Origin: an uncultured Bacteroidota bacterium
GTDB taxonomy: Bacteria > Bacteroidota > Bacteroidia > UBA4408
Direction: 5' to 3'
Assembly: GCA_903831265.1 (NCBI GenBank)
Contig: CAIKXD010000276.1
Coordinates: 1 to 64,000, forward strand
DNA: 64,000 bases
Positions 10,801 through 19,837 of this stretch are shown here, in pieces. The translations under genes and the position numbers were made by a program. The notes under the pieces were generated by a model, which worked only from the letters and a program-made list of their open reading frames with translations, was not told where the DNA came from and did not search any database. The first letter of the stretch is position 1, and each line of letters starts with the position of its first letter.

Positions 10801-11182
10801 GTTTAAAAATATTGTATTGTGCAATTGCCTCATCAAATCTGTAGTTTAAATGATATGCTTTGCCTAAATGATAGTAAATATCATCATCTACATCCTCCTT
10901 TCCTATCGCAAAAATAAGGTAAGGAAGTGGTTTTTCTTTATTTTCTTTAGCGTATAATAAGCAAACTCCGTATTTGTAATTAAAGTTAGGGTCCTTAGGA
11001 TACAAACTCAACAATTGAGAATAAAGAGGCAAGCAGGCTGCATAATCATCATTTTTAAAAAAATTATCTGCTTGTTTACGTAATTCTTTCTCGGAGCCGA
11101 AGTTATTTTGGGCATTGGCAACAAGGCTGATAAAAATTATCAAAAGCATTGTTAGTATAAAACCATGCGTCTTTTCTCTCAT
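4835..11182 (-). CDS. Giant TPR / PD40 (WD40-like) / coiled-coil protein with three C-terminal SPOR-like repeats
   Basis: 2115 aa; signal peptide; TPR-like start; YITPNGKTLYFCSKGHNSMGGYDIF PD40 blocks; long Lys/Glu/Ala coiled coil with N/Q/T-rich linkers; three [VL]YxVQ[IVL]Gx[FY]-type repeats at C-terminus. Confidence 0.85.
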   Translation of the reverse strand: MREKTHGFILTMLLIIFISLVANAQNNFGSEKELRKQADNFFKNDDYAACLPLYSQLLSLYPKDPNFNYKYGVCLLYAKENKEKPLPYLIFAIGKEDVDDDIYYHLGKAYHLNYRFDEAIAQYNIFKQKKSKSSTKLEVDLQIKQCENGKSLLRNVTDLTVIEKKELNSAEYFRAYDLNKIAAKLVVKPDELKTPIDKKKNDQSTVIIRQTSQEIYYSSYGADDNNGRDIYKITKLSNFTWGKPVNLGPNINTIYDEDFPYITPNGKTLYFCSKGHNSMGGYDIFKSELNPSGEWNKPQNLDFAINTPDDDIQYVTDPQSDFAYFSSKRNSADGKIIVFKVKTERVPVTAAIIKGKFLSDAIPVNLAAKISIRNVQTGKFLGTFNSSERDGKYRLNLNNGAKYEFTVEQSGTPPITQYVEIPPMNELRTLRQEIQLKKKDGVTNMIIYNFFNDTTENDALATAELFKERASLDVNYEEQVQAGIISEAGNKPIADNKVLTNRNVYQGNDTPTNTDKEKPADSTTLNAQNSTKDNALTVENKAAVKASGEPKKSETGINNSEIVSIAKDDAKETQKEADDLRDKSRQAFAFTNLKNNAARIKYNEATENETQAATISDLGEKQIKLDLAAKAKKDGDILSQQAVVAYNLAKDMEQEADAKQVEANQAEQYANDLDLAVKSNSTEALAKLEKQSKELEKNQTSAKTYTPDNLAKQSQEKNAEATRLEERKNDLKAEIQEAMFDEKIAREAILKAKNDSEKEANESQLKNVLEARKNKETELNGIDNKISKLKEEAVNLEEEARINKEIQAELASNNSANLTQIALEDKQKLDAQFSSQRNNNTAISVDNKVATTNNTSNKTEAITNKQNANNSKIEGNKSNNLVVEDYIAVANSLDENKKELFLNQSLQATQKSDSIAKLITNATDQNEITSLSQSQNNFQELAASKKLAANIIAYNIYNKEYEANRNALNQKLQRLPESDKANFSNSLSQIEGDYQKVILNKESALQQSNLIDKAANINITVNSQNVVLVRQRKLLEQANSSIANAQVQNKATAEFKGFNTDRNSSATEAVNNLRPDYSNYKSNLKLPTEEVTLVKRSAEYLQFEGIINQALTFEENANKKAKEYNTIKAQGEEKVIESQQLIDLAAEEKKKAKKQALAEEAIRVDNEGRDLLNKADTVKIQAQNEMLKAAAVKAEADKFISKLDKSQQEKIIAAFQNQETATSAELALNKTENNQEKVVSKEDNKTENKAQSQEKNTSVTNNKTDTQKISSASNDLKSQNQQNTIVNSKQEAVPSNNATVTAKVKDKESVLKEIKATSDYIAYAKIKDEAENLKVTAAVKRTEADSVKLQAQRDAITSNDLFEFAAAQSKKKDRKEAQKKAEEMDKVSKDNEAKADSLNKLAETSENSARTKQYEADSYLRKFDDTKSKTLLMAYNNTVPQELLKAEEPIANAGPVIANNTKTNSKTVDANNQKQEVNQQNGTPKNVTNKSEVTSSNSTVAKQNNDQLVQNKQSAEVENGNKKQNTTAQPPTEIKAAQNQSSESAVQTKSIKPDVKTTNEYIKFISLKKEAEQAEAEAKVWKQRVDSTKALSSQKLDESNNKLEEAAALKQRKRKPLVQEAAELDHASQLLAREADSLNVFVNEANKKARDKKTKSDTYLSTIDKDLSLRIMRSIEGIPEPVEVEPIIAIETNNNIVSTNDPTRITPAVSIGIQKGKSHNASNPIKINEPFPDGIVFKVQIGAFNKTVADNAFGSVSPVSGEIIPNSNLIRYTAGLFNVFDDASNARKELVKLNYKDAFVVAYCYGKRMSTAEARALIAAGKDCKTGGQVAPNQNAIAANTFNKTNTENSTLAKATNSTESINERSIAGNNLSAPTQIKSGETLPQQDIQTIKGLLYTVQVGVYSKPVKAGQLFNITPLYFELNQKGQYRYTSGIFNEVKEAAKAKNNIVQIGVADAFVSAYLNGKRIPMEQAAALEAKEGKSVFAQVPGVNVQPKIIPFTSNLEQRTVNNPETKTTVTANNKSTNIVYKVQLGAFKNEVPVDIMNKYLTIADKGIANFKSGELTIYTVGNYTQLSAAEAVKLEVIAKGITDAFVIALNNGEKISLEEAKKLGGN

Positions 11183-11226
11183 TTATATTTGTTTAATCAA
11201 AAATACGAAACCTATTTCAACATTTA

Positions 11227-11913
11227 TCATTCAACTTTTAATTCATTATTTAATTGCTCTGATTTTGTTTCTGGCTGTGTTTTTTTACTGAATAATTTTA
11301 CTCTACTTTCTTTATTACTTAATAAACGTTCAATATTTTTTTGGTGTGTAATTACTACGGCCACACTTATCATTAAAGCAAACACAACCATGGCAGGTTG
11401 AGAAGTTTTTGAAATAACCATTACTACCACAGGAAAAAACAAACCAGCCAAAATTGAACTCAATGACACGTATCGAGTGATAAGAAACACGATTAAAAAT
11501 ACACCAATCGACATTAAGGCCGCTTCATGATTAAGTGCTAAAATTATTCCTAAAAGTGTTGCAACACCTTTACCACCCTTAAAGCCAACATAAATTGGAA
11601 ATACATGTCCAAGTAATGCGCAGATACCTAATCTTATTTTTAGGTTAAATAATTCATCAACACTTTGTCCACTTTCATAGAGCACATAAAAAAGTTTTAC
11701 TGCAATCCAACCTTTTAGAATGTCAATTATTAAAACCGTAATACCTAATTTTTTTCCGAATATTCTAAAAGTGTTAGTTGCGCCAGCATTGCCGCTTCCG
11801 TGCTCTCTAATATCAATACCATGATAATACTTACCCAACCAAACCGAAGTTGGAACAGAACCTATAAGATAGGCAAAAACAAGTGCTAAAATATTTATGG
11901 GTGTAATGAGCAC
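11227..11913 (-). CDS. plsY: Glycerol-3-phosphate acyltransferase PlsY
   Basis: AYLIGSVPTSVWLGK, GSGNAGATNTFR, GFKGGKGVAT motifs. Confidence 0.95.
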   Translation of the reverse strand: MLITPINILALVFAYLIGSVPTSVWLGKYYHGIDIREHGSGNAGATNTFRIFGKKLGITVLIIDILKGWIAVKLFYVLYESGQSVDELFNLKIRLGICALLGHVFPIYVGFKGGKGVATLLGIILALNHEAALMSIGVFLIVFLITRYVSLSSILAGLFFPVVVMVISKTSQPAMVVFALMISVAVVITHQKNIERLLSNKESRVKLFSKKTQPETKSEQLNNELKVE

Positions 11914-11933
11914 GATAGTTGATTAAATATGGG

Positions 11934-11941
11934 CAAAATTA
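11934..11941 (-). promoter_or_regulatory. Bacteroidota -7 box TAATTTTG upstream of plsY
   Basis: Reverse strand TAnnTTTG match ~20 bp upstream of the start codon. Confidence 0.45.
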
Positions 11942-12354
11942 GCAATAATTTAAAAATAGGGGCCGATTGCTGCTTAAGCTATCAACATGCATTTGTTAAA
12001 AGAGTGTAATATACGTATATAATCAATGCGTTTTATGCAAACGATACAAAATAGCTTGATGTTAAAAATGAGCATTAGGCGTTTTTTTGATTTCATTCAT
12101 GTAATGATATCCAATATAGCAACCCTGTGTTTACCACTTTTTAAACCTAAAAACAACAGCCAATATTAAACAAAGTAAAGAAACAGCTTTGTCCTAATTG
12201 ATTTATTCCTAAAAAACACAAACAACCCAAATAGCAATTACTGTTAAACTTTTTAACATTTGCAAAGTTTTAGACTGAAACATTTAAAAATAATTATTTA
12301 AAATGTTATTAGACGGTGATTACAAAAATTAAAGAAAAAAGGTAATTAAAAAAC

Positions 12355-12487
12355 TAATACTGATTACACTTTCATTTTAGTATAATTACAGCGTGGCGTT
12401 ATTATACTAATTTCAAGCAGTATAGGCATTAACCACTGCATATTTATTTTTTAGTTGGACTAAAAAACAAATGCAATTGGTATTACT
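12355..12487 (+). repeat. Diverged copy A of a dispersed non-coding repeat (see 28054-28311)
   Basis: Two blocks (~55 and ~60 bp) align to the reverse complement of 28256-28311 and 28054-28131. Confidence 0.75.
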
Positions 12488-12646
12488 GGCTGCGTTTTTT
12501 ACAAAAGTTATTTTTAAAAATTAGAATAAACATACCGAGCAAATTTGTAAAAAAATTAGAGCCAGAAATCAAAAAAAATGTTTTAACTATACATCTGTAA
12601 TTATATTTTATTAAGTTAATTTATATATAATTGTTGCCTAATCAAA

Positions 12647-12674
12647 TTGAGTTTAACTACAATTAGTATATTTG
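12647..12674 (+). promoter_or_regulatory. Bacteroidota promoter TTG-N17-TATATTTG
   Basis: TTG at 12647-12649 and TATATTTG at 12667-12674, 13 bp before the TTG start codon of the Wzc-like gene. Confidence 0.6.
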
Positions 12675-12687
12675 CGTAATTTAATAA

Positions 12688-15036
12688 TTGCCTGTGAGTA
12701 ACGAAAAAACAGATTCGATAATTGACCTTGATGATCTAAAGGCGCTATGGCGCACATTTGTAAAGAATTGGTATATTATTTTAACGTGTTTAATTGTTGC
12801 TTATATATCTGCCTATTTTTACACCTACAAGTTAACCGATGTTTACGCAGCATCTACACAAATTTTATTAAAATCTAACGATGCTTATGATTCTCAAAGC
12901 ATCATACAATCAGGAGCGCAGCCACTTGGATACAAAGATTATAGCGAAAACTATAATGCAATGCGCGTAATAAAATCATACGACTTAATTAAACAAACTG
13001 TTGATAAACTTGATTTAGATGTATCTTATTACATTAAAGGGAGAATACGTACCAAAGAGCTTTACGATGATATTCCTTTTAAAATAAAATTCAATGCAAT
13101 CAATCCTTTACTCTACGAGCAATTTATAGATTTTAAGATTTTAAACATTAGCAAATACTCCTTAAAATACAAAATTGGAGAAAACGAAATTACAGATGAA
13201 GGATACTTTAACAAAACACTTGTTACTAAATACTTTAGTTTAACTATCAGTAAATCTTCTGCTATTGAAGCCATTACAGAAAATAGAATAAAGGATGTAG
13301 ATTATCTAATTCAATTCCACAACCGAGCCAATTTGGTAAGAAAATACCAGCAATCAATTGCTGTAGAAATTCCAGAATACAGCGGTATTGTTCAAGTTAC
13401 TGTTGAAGACATTATTCCTAAAAGGGCGATTACTTTTTTAGATACTTTAGGAAAAGTATACATAGACATTACACTCAATTCTAAGTTAGATATCAATAGT
13501 CGTACACTAACCTATATTGAAAAGCAGTTGGAAGAATTAACCCAAATGATGACTTCCATAGAAGATCGATTGCAAAACTATAAGCAAGAAGAATCTATTT
13601 TAGATTTATCAAAAGAGGAAGAAAATTATTTTGCTCAACTTGTTGCCAATCAGGCTGAGCTTAATAAATTAGATTTGATGGAAGCTTCATTTAACTCTAT
13701 TGAAAAATATATCATAGAAGATAAAGATCCTGAATTAATACCTCCAACTATATTTTTACCTGCCAGCGATCAATCATTTTCGAAGAATGTTAGCGATTTG
13801 TATAACCTGCAAATGGAACGCAACAAAGCCAAATTTTCGGGAACAGCAACAAGTCCTAGTATTATAATTCTTGAAAAAGTTTTAACAGAAAAAAAATTAA
13901 CCATATTAAACTACATCAATAATTCTAGGGTTGCTATCCAATCTCAAAAAGATGCATTAAAGAAACAAGTAGATCGTTTTGAGGGAAAAATAAGCAATAT
14001 TCCTATCAAACAAAGAGAGTTATTAAATATTGAACGAAATTTAGAAGTAAACCAAAAAATGTATTCTTTTTTATTACAAAAGAAAGCAGAAAATACAATA
14101 GCAAGAGCTGGAATTGTTCCTGAAAGTAAGATTATAGAATCGGCACTTTCATTAGGAATTGTTAAGCCCAACAAATCTAAAATTACATACACCTTTATTG
14201 GTGTTGGTTTTATGCTAAGTTTATTGATTATTTTTATTCGAATTTCATTTTACGAAACAGTTGAAACACTTGAAGAATTGAAGCAAAAAACATTCTTAAC
14301 CGTTTTAGGAGAAGTAATGTATGCCGATAATTTTGCCAATGTTGATAAAGCTATCAGCGATGATCCAAGATCTGCTGTAACCGAATCATTTAGAACACTT
14401 CGAACAAATTTGCAGTTCATGAACAATGCCGAAAGTAATTGTCAAGTATATTTGCTTACCTCTAACCACCCAAGCGAGGGTAAAACATTTTCTGCTGTAA
14501 ATATTGGCGCACTTTTATCCAAAGGAGGAAGAAAAGTTTTATTGCTAGAATTAGATTTGCACAAGCCAAGAGTTTACAAGGCATTAGGACTTTCGAATGA
14601 AAAACCAGGAATAACAAGTATTTTGGTTGGTAAAGGAAAACCCGAAGATTATTTAATTCATACCGAAATTGAAAACTTAGACGTGTTACTTTCTGGTTCA
14701 GCTGCTCCAAATGCATCTGAACTTATATTAAGTAAAAACATGAAAGATATTATTGACTTTGGAAAAGCAAATTATGACTATATAATTATTGATACTCCCC
14801 CAGTTTCTTTAATTTCTGATGCCATCGTTTTGATGCAAATTGCTGATGTAAACATCTTTGTGATGAATACAAAATATCCTTTTAGAGATAGCTTAACAAA
14901 CGCACAAGAAATTTTTAAAGCCCATAAACCTAATCATTTTTGCTTAGTACTTAACGGTGTAAAAAAGGTTAAGAATAATTATTACTACAGAAGATATGGC
15001 GCTGCTTATAAAGCCTATTCTGATATAAATACATAA
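12688..15036 (+). CDS. Wzc-like polysaccharide co-polymerase / tyrosine autokinase
   Basis: Wzz-type N-terminus, coiled coil, TSNHPSEGKT Walker A, YDYIIIDTPP, C-terminal Tyr cluster NYYYRRYGAAYKAY; TTG start (in-frame TAA directly upstream). Confidence 0.92.
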   Translation: MPVSNEKTDSIIDLDDLKALWRTFVKNWYIILTCLIVAYISAYFYTYKLTDVYAASTQILLKSNDAYDSQSIIQSGAQPLGYKDYSENYNAMRVIKSYDLIKQTVDKLDLDVSYYIKGRIRTKELYDDIPFKIKFNAINPLLYEQFIDFKILNISKYSLKYKIGENEITDEGYFNKTLVTKYFSLTISKSSAIEAITENRIKDVDYLIQFHNRANLVRKYQQSIAVEIPEYSGIVQVTVEDIIPKRAITFLDTLGKVYIDITLNSKLDINSRTLTYIEKQLEELTQMMTSIEDRLQNYKQEESILDLSKEEENYFAQLVANQAELNKLDLMEASFNSIEKYIIEDKDPELIPPTIFLPASDQSFSKNVSDLYNLQMERNKAKFSGTATSPSIIILEKVLTEKKLTILNYINNSRVAIQSQKDALKKQVDRFEGKISNIPIKQRELLNIERNLEVNQKMYSFLLQKKAENTIARAGIVPESKIIESALSLGIVKPNKSKITYTFIGVGFMLSLLIIFIRISFYETVETLEELKQKTFLTVLGEVMYADNFANVDKAISDDPRSAVTESFRTLRTNLQFMNNAESNCQVYLLTSNHPSEGKTFSAVNIGALLSKGGRKVLLLELDLHKPRVYKALGLSNEKPGITSILVGKGKPEDYLIHTEIENLDVLLSGSAAPNASELILSKNMKDIIDFGKANYDYIIIDTPPVSLISDAIVLMQIADVNIFVMNTKYPFRDSLTNAQEIFKAHKPNHFCLVLNGVKKVKNNYYYRRYGAAYKAYSDINT

Positions 15037-15048
15037 TAATAGCAGCTC

Positions 15049-16842
15049 ATGAAAAAATTTCTGCTAAAGAATATTGTATTTTCTACTATAAAAGATATCA
15101 ATAGTATTATTTTACCTCATCATAAAAAGAAAATTGTACTAATAGTGATGCTAATTTTGTTTGGTGGTGTTTTAGATGTTTTAGGTTTGGCGGCAATTTT
15201 GCCTGTGGCAACATTAGTTTTTGACCCAACAAATATTCATAAAAGTGCTTTTATTCATTCTGTTTTTATTAATTTAGGATTCGAAAGCGATCATGCTTTT
15301 CTATATTTTATTCTTATTTGTTTTTGGTTAATTTTTCTTTTTAAGAATGCTGCTGCATCGTTAATTAGTTATCTGCAATCTAAATTTTCGTACAGTGTAG
15401 CGGCAGATATTTCTCAAAAACAGTTTGAGAATATTATGAATCACGACTTGCAATACTTTAATGAACATAACAGCACAAATTTGGTAAGGAACTTCCAATT
15501 TATGCCTTTTCATTTTTCTACTTATTTATTGTTACCCACATTGGTTTTAATGTCAGAGATTGTGGTGCTCATTATCATTTTAGTAGCAATATCATTATAT
15601 AACATAACAGTTATTGGCTTAATGATTGTTACGCTGGCTCCTTCATTTATTTTAACCTACAAACTGATAAAAAGCAGGACCCAGTTTTACGAAAAAGAAC
15701 GCAATCGTTTAAATACTGAACTTACCAAACAAGCCTATCAAACTATAAACGGTTATATTGACGTAAAGTTGTTTAACAAAGAAAGATACTTTATGGGTGT
15801 GTTTAAGTTAGATCAATCAAAATTTAGGCGAGTGTCAACCAATTCTTTTACACTAAACCTTATCCCTAGTAAAATTATAGAACTTACAGCAATAAGTGCA
15901 GTTATAATTATGTTTGCTTACACGTTATATAGTCCAAGTGCAAGAGAAAGTATTTCAATTATGCTTCCTCTTTTTATAGCAGCGGCTTATCGGGTTATGC
16001 CATCAATGAATCGTATGTTGATTGCTTTGGGAAGCATAAAGGGTTTTCAATATGTAATTCAAATTATTAAAGATGGCTTACAACCTGTGCCGAACAACAG
16101 CGATCAATCGAATTCTTCTGCTTTAAGCTTTAACCACTATATTGAATTTAAAGATGTTTCATATCAATACCCAAGTGGTAAAAAACTTTCGGTAGATAGT
16201 TTAAATTTGAGAGTAGAAAAGGGACAAAAAATTGGCATTATAGGAAAATCGGGATCAGGCAAAACAACAATAATTAATATTCTTTTACGCTTTTTAAAAG
16301 AGCAAAGCGGGGGCATATATATTGATGATAAAAAAATTACAATAAGCGAAGAAAATCAATGGCGTCAGCTAATTGGTTATGTAAAGCAAAATGTATTTAT
16401 AATTGATGGCGACTTTTACGAAAATATTGCTTTTGGGGTGCCTAGGGATGAAGTTGATAAAGATAAATTAAACAGCGTTTTAAAATTATCTAAACTTGAC
16501 GAAGTTGTTGATAAATCGCCTTTAGGTCTTAACTCAAACATTGGCGAAAATGGCACAAAATTATCGGGTGGGCAACGACAAAGAATTGCAATTGCAAGGG
16601 CCTTGTACAAAGAAGCTCAGATATTAGTTTTTGATGAAGCAACAAGTGCACTGGACAATGAAACAGAAAAGGAAATTACCGAATCTATTGAAGCTATTTC
16701 AAAAGAAAATAAAACAATGTTTATTATTGCACACAGAATAACAACACTTAAAAATTGTGATGTTATTTATGAAATGCAGGACGGTAAGATTATTGGGGCA
16801 TTTACCTATGAAGAAATTGCTAAAACAATATTAGAAAACTAA
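15049..16842 (+). CDS. ABC transporter, fused permease/ATPase (MsbA/PglK-like; likely polysaccharide or lipid export)
   Basis: GKSGSGKTT Walker A, LSGGQRQRIAIARAL signature, ILVFDEATSALD Walker B. Confidence 0.92.
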   Translation: MKKFLLKNIVFSTIKDINSIILPHHKKKIVLIVMLILFGGVLDVLGLAAILPVATLVFDPTNIHKSAFIHSVFINLGFESDHAFLYFILICFWLIFLFKNAAASLISYLQSKFSYSVAADISQKQFENIMNHDLQYFNEHNSTNLVRNFQFMPFHFSTYLLLPTLVLMSEIVVLIIILVAISLYNITVIGLMIVTLAPSFILTYKLIKSRTQFYEKERNRLNTELTKQAYQTINGYIDVKLFNKERYFMGVFKLDQSKFRRVSTNSFTLNLIPSKIIELTAISAVIIMFAYTLYSPSARESISIMLPLFIAAAYRVMPSMNRMLIALGSIKGFQYVIQIIKDGLQPVPNNSDQSNSSALSFNHYIEFKDVSYQYPSGKKLSVDSLNLRVEKGQKIGIIGKSGSGKTTIINILLRFLKEQSGGIYIDDKKITISEENQWRQLIGYVKQNVFIIDGDFYENIAFGVPRDEVDKDKLNSVLKLSKLDEVVDKSPLGLNSNIGENGTKLSGGQRQRIAIARALYKEAQILVFDEATSALDNETEKEITESIEAISKENKTMFIIAHRITTLKNCDVIYEMQDGKIIGAFTYEEIAKTILEN

Positions 16843-16948
16843 TTTTTTTCTCTCTTTTTTTTCTAAAATAGTTAAAATTTAGAACTTCAAATTGAGTTGA
16901 ACTGAATTCAAGCGAGCAATAAATTTTTACGAAAAGATAAAGTTTATT

Positions 16949-17839
16949 CTAAAAATGGAAGTTAAGCATGATAGCTCCTCCGCTGTTATCGTTATCTATG
17001 CCAAATCCTCTAGAACCACTTTTGGCAAGGGTTTTATTTTTAACACTTCCTGCTGCTGCATCCCAACTTTCGGAAGATAATTTACCATCGTTTTGATTGA
17101 AATACATTAAACTAAAACCAAACTCTAGGCCTATTGACATTTTTGGGAAAATAAAATATTCGGCACCAACAAAACCTCTTGCAGCCACTTTAATACCTGT
17201 TCCATTAGACTCTGATTGAATTCTGCTATTTGCCGGTGCACTTGCATAACCCAGAGCAGTTGGCGTAACAAAATCTGTACTTGTAGGAGAAACATTAAGG
17301 TTACTAAAATTATTTCCATAAGAATAGATTGATTTACCTGTAGAAATACCAATAATTCCTTCGCCACCATAAAAACCTTGCAATCTGGTTTTACCTCTTC
17401 TAAATTCTTTCCCAAAAGCCAAAGTAACATCAGTAGCGCTTGATTTACGAGAATCTTTAATATAAACAGTATCTAAGGTTGTATTTTGGTTATCAACAAC
17501 TGAATTATTAATTGTTTGTGAGGCTATACCTATTCTTACTCTGGCTCTATAAGCTTGTTTTGCACTGATAAAATATTTACCACCAATGGTTAAAGGGTAA
17601 TTGGCCAATGAATTAACAACAGGAGCATCGGCTCCATCATTTGAAAGTAATTTTCCAGTGTAAGTTAAAAATGGACTTGCATCAACACTAAGGGCCCAAT
17701 CTTTTGCTTCGGGCAAAATTGGTTCTCCTTTTTTTGAAAGTAAAATTGTTTCAGAAGAGTTTGTAGGCGGAGTTTGAGCAATGGCAATACTTGCAAAAAG
17801 TACAGCTACTACAGTAAAAAGAGGCTTTAGGTTGTGCAT
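16949..17839 (-). CDS. Predicted outer-membrane beta-barrel protein
   Basis: Signal peptide; alternating beta-strand text; FGFSLMYFNQND and terminal GGAIMLNFHF ending in F. Confidence 0.7.
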   Translation of the reverse strand: MHNLKPLFTVVAVLFASIAIAQTPPTNSSETILLSKKGEPILPEAKDWALSVDASPFLTYTGKLLSNDGADAPVVNSLANYPLTIGGKYFISAKQAYRARVRIGIASQTINNSVVDNQNTTLDTVYIKDSRKSSATDVTLAFGKEFRRGKTRLQGFYGGEGIIGISTGKSIYSYGNNFSNLNVSPTSTDFVTPTALGYASAPANSRIQSESNGTGIKVAARGFVGAEYFIFPKMSIGLEFGFSLMYFNQNDGKLSSESWDAAAGSVKNKTLAKSGSRGFGIDNDNSGGAIMLNFHF

Positions 17840-17937
17840 TTTAATGGTTTTAATTGAGTGCTAACGTAGCTAATATAAAAATATTGACAATTTTAATTAA
17901 TTTTTCCTTACCGTTCACTTCAAGGTAAATGAATTGG

Positions 17938-18585
17938 CTATCTTTTTTGCTCAAGCAGAGGAACAAAATGAAAATCGCCATGCAGTTTGGATTCAAAAGC
18001 GGAATCACTTTTTTTAACCAACGAATACATTTTTTGACCTTTATTATCTCCCACAGGAATGACCATAATACCACCCACTTTTAGCTGCGCTTTTAGTGGT
18101 TCGGGTATATAAGGAGCGCCTGCCGTAACAATTATTTTATCGAAAGGTGCAAACATGGGCTGCCCCAAATAACCATCACCATAAAACAATTTAGGGTTAA
18201 CATTGAGCATAGGCAAAAATCGTTTAGCCCTGTCGTGAAGCACTCTTTGACGTTCGATACTAAATACACGAGCGCCCATACCACATAACACAGCAGTTTG
18301 ATAACCGCTTCCTGTACCAATTTCAAGCACTTTATCGTTCTTATTAATTTCCAATAACTGTGTTTGGAAAGCTACAGTGTAAGGTTGTGATATGGTTTGA
18401 CCTTCGCCAATTTGAAAAGCTTTATTTTCATAGGCATATTCTAAAAATGCTCCATCTAAAAAGGCATGACGTGGAATCATTTCCATAACATTCAACACTT
18501 TTTCATCAACAATACCCATTTGACGTAGCATTGTTATCATTTGTAATCTTTTGCCTTTATGCTTAAAATTGTCTGTGATGGCCAT
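17938..18585 (-). CDS. pcm: Protein-L-isoaspartate O-methyltransferase
   Basis: GEGQTISQPYTVAFQTQLL, EIGTGSGYQTAVL; start set to MAITDNF at 18585 because of a TATTTTTG box (reverse of 18606-18613). Confidence 0.93.
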   Translation of the reverse strand: MAITDNFKHKGKRLQMITMLRQMGIVDEKVLNVMEMIPRHAFLDGAFLEYAYENKAFQIGEGQTISQPYTVAFQTQLLEINKNDKVLEIGTGSGYQTAVLCGMGARVFSIERQRVLHDRAKRFLPMLNVNPKLFYGDGYLGQPMFAPFDKIIVTAGAPYIPEPLKAQLKVGGIMVIPVGDNKGQKMYSLVKKSDSAFESKLHGDFHFVPLLEQKR

Positions 18586-18665
18586 ATTAGAAAAATAATA
18601 GTATACAAAAATAGCAGACTCGTTAACTAACATCCTAATGTTACAAAAAAGAAATCATCAATTAA

Positions 18666-18693
18666 TTGTTTGTAACCATAAGCCCTAACTTTG
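18666..18693 (+). promoter_or_regulatory. Bacteroidota promoter TTG-N17-TAACTTTG
   Basis: TTG 18666-18668, TAACTTTG 18686-18693; supports translation start at 18760. Confidence 0.6.
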
Positions 18694-18759
18694 TAAGTGT
18701 TATTGCGCTTTTTAAAAAAACTATTAAACGTAATTCCTATAACTATCAACACACACAGC

Positions 18760-19749
18760 ATGATAAAAATTGGCGTATTGGGTGCAGGGCACTTAGGAAG
18801 AATTCATATAAGATTATTAAAAAACATTGCTGATTTTGAGTTGATTGGATTTTACGATCCTAACGATGAAAATGCAAACATAGCAATTGATGAATTTCAG
18901 GTAACAAGATTTAGTTCAGAGTTAGAATTAATAAACAGTTGCGATGCCATTGACATTGTTACCCCAACAATCCACCATTATAACTGCGCACTAATTGCCT
19001 TAAAAAACTCGAAGCATTTATTTATAGAAAAACCGATAACAAACACACTTGATGAAGCCAAAAAGTTAATCAGGCTTATTCATGAAGCCAATGTGAAAGT
19101 TCAGGTTGGGCATGTTGAACGATTTAATCCTGCATTTACTGCTGCGGCGCCTTATTGCAATAATCCATTGTTTATTGAAACACATCGCCTAGCACAATTC
19201 AATCCGCGAGGCACCGATGTGTCGGTAGTGCTCGATTTAATGATACATGATATAGATATAATATTGAGTGTTATAAAATCTGAGATTAAGAAAATAAGCG
19301 CTAGTGGCGTTGCTGTAGTTAGTGATACTCCAGATATTGCTAATGCTAGAATAGAGTTTCATAACGGTTGCGTTGCTAATTTAACCGCAAGCAGAATAAG
19401 CATGAAAAATATGCGTAAAACAAGATTTTTTCAAAAAGATGCCTACATTTCTGTGGATTTTTTAGAAAAGGAAGCAAGCATCATAAGATTAAAAAATGTT
19501 GAAGGAGATTTAGACCCTTACGCAATTACCATTGATTTAGGACAAGAAAAAGGGTTGAAACAAATTTATTTTGAAACTCCTGACACCCATAAAGTTAATG
19601 CCATAGAAGAAGAGTTAAAATGTTTTGCCAATTCAATTAATAACGATAAAGCAACCGTAGTTTCGGCCGATGATGGCTATAAATCGCTTCAAGTGGCTTA
19701 TGAAATAATTGCGAAATTAAAATCCAACGCCAGATTAATTGATAATTAA
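18760..19749 (+). CDS. Gfo/Idh/MocA family oxidoreductase
   Basis: MIKIGVLGAGHLGRIHIR NAD-binding start, FIEKPIT motif; start moved from track GTG 18697 to ATG 18760. Confidence 0.92.
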   Translation: MIKIGVLGAGHLGRIHIRLLKNIADFELIGFYDPNDENANIAIDEFQVTRFSSELELINSCDAIDIVTPTIHHYNCALIALKNSKHLFIEKPITNTLDEAKKLIRLIHEANVKVQVGHVERFNPAFTAAAPYCNNPLFIETHRLAQFNPRGTDVSVVLDLMIHDIDIILSVIKSEIKKISASGVAVVSDTPDIANARIEFHNGCVANLTASRISMKNMRKTRFFQKDAYISVDFLEKEASIIRLKNVEGDLDPYAITIDLGQEKGLKQIYFETPDTHKVNAIEEELKCFANSINNDKATVVSADDGYKSLQVAYEIIAKLKSNARLIDN

Positions 19750-19837
19750 TAGCAGTAAAATGTTACTTTCGCGGCTTATTAAAAAAACAAGTTAAAATAG
19801 GCACAATAAAATGTGTATTATGTCGTTATAAGAAGCG

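Noticed and set aside
17131-17430. 99-aa minus-strand ORF inside the beta-barrel gene
   Set aside because: Alternative frame of a well-supported CDS on the same strand.
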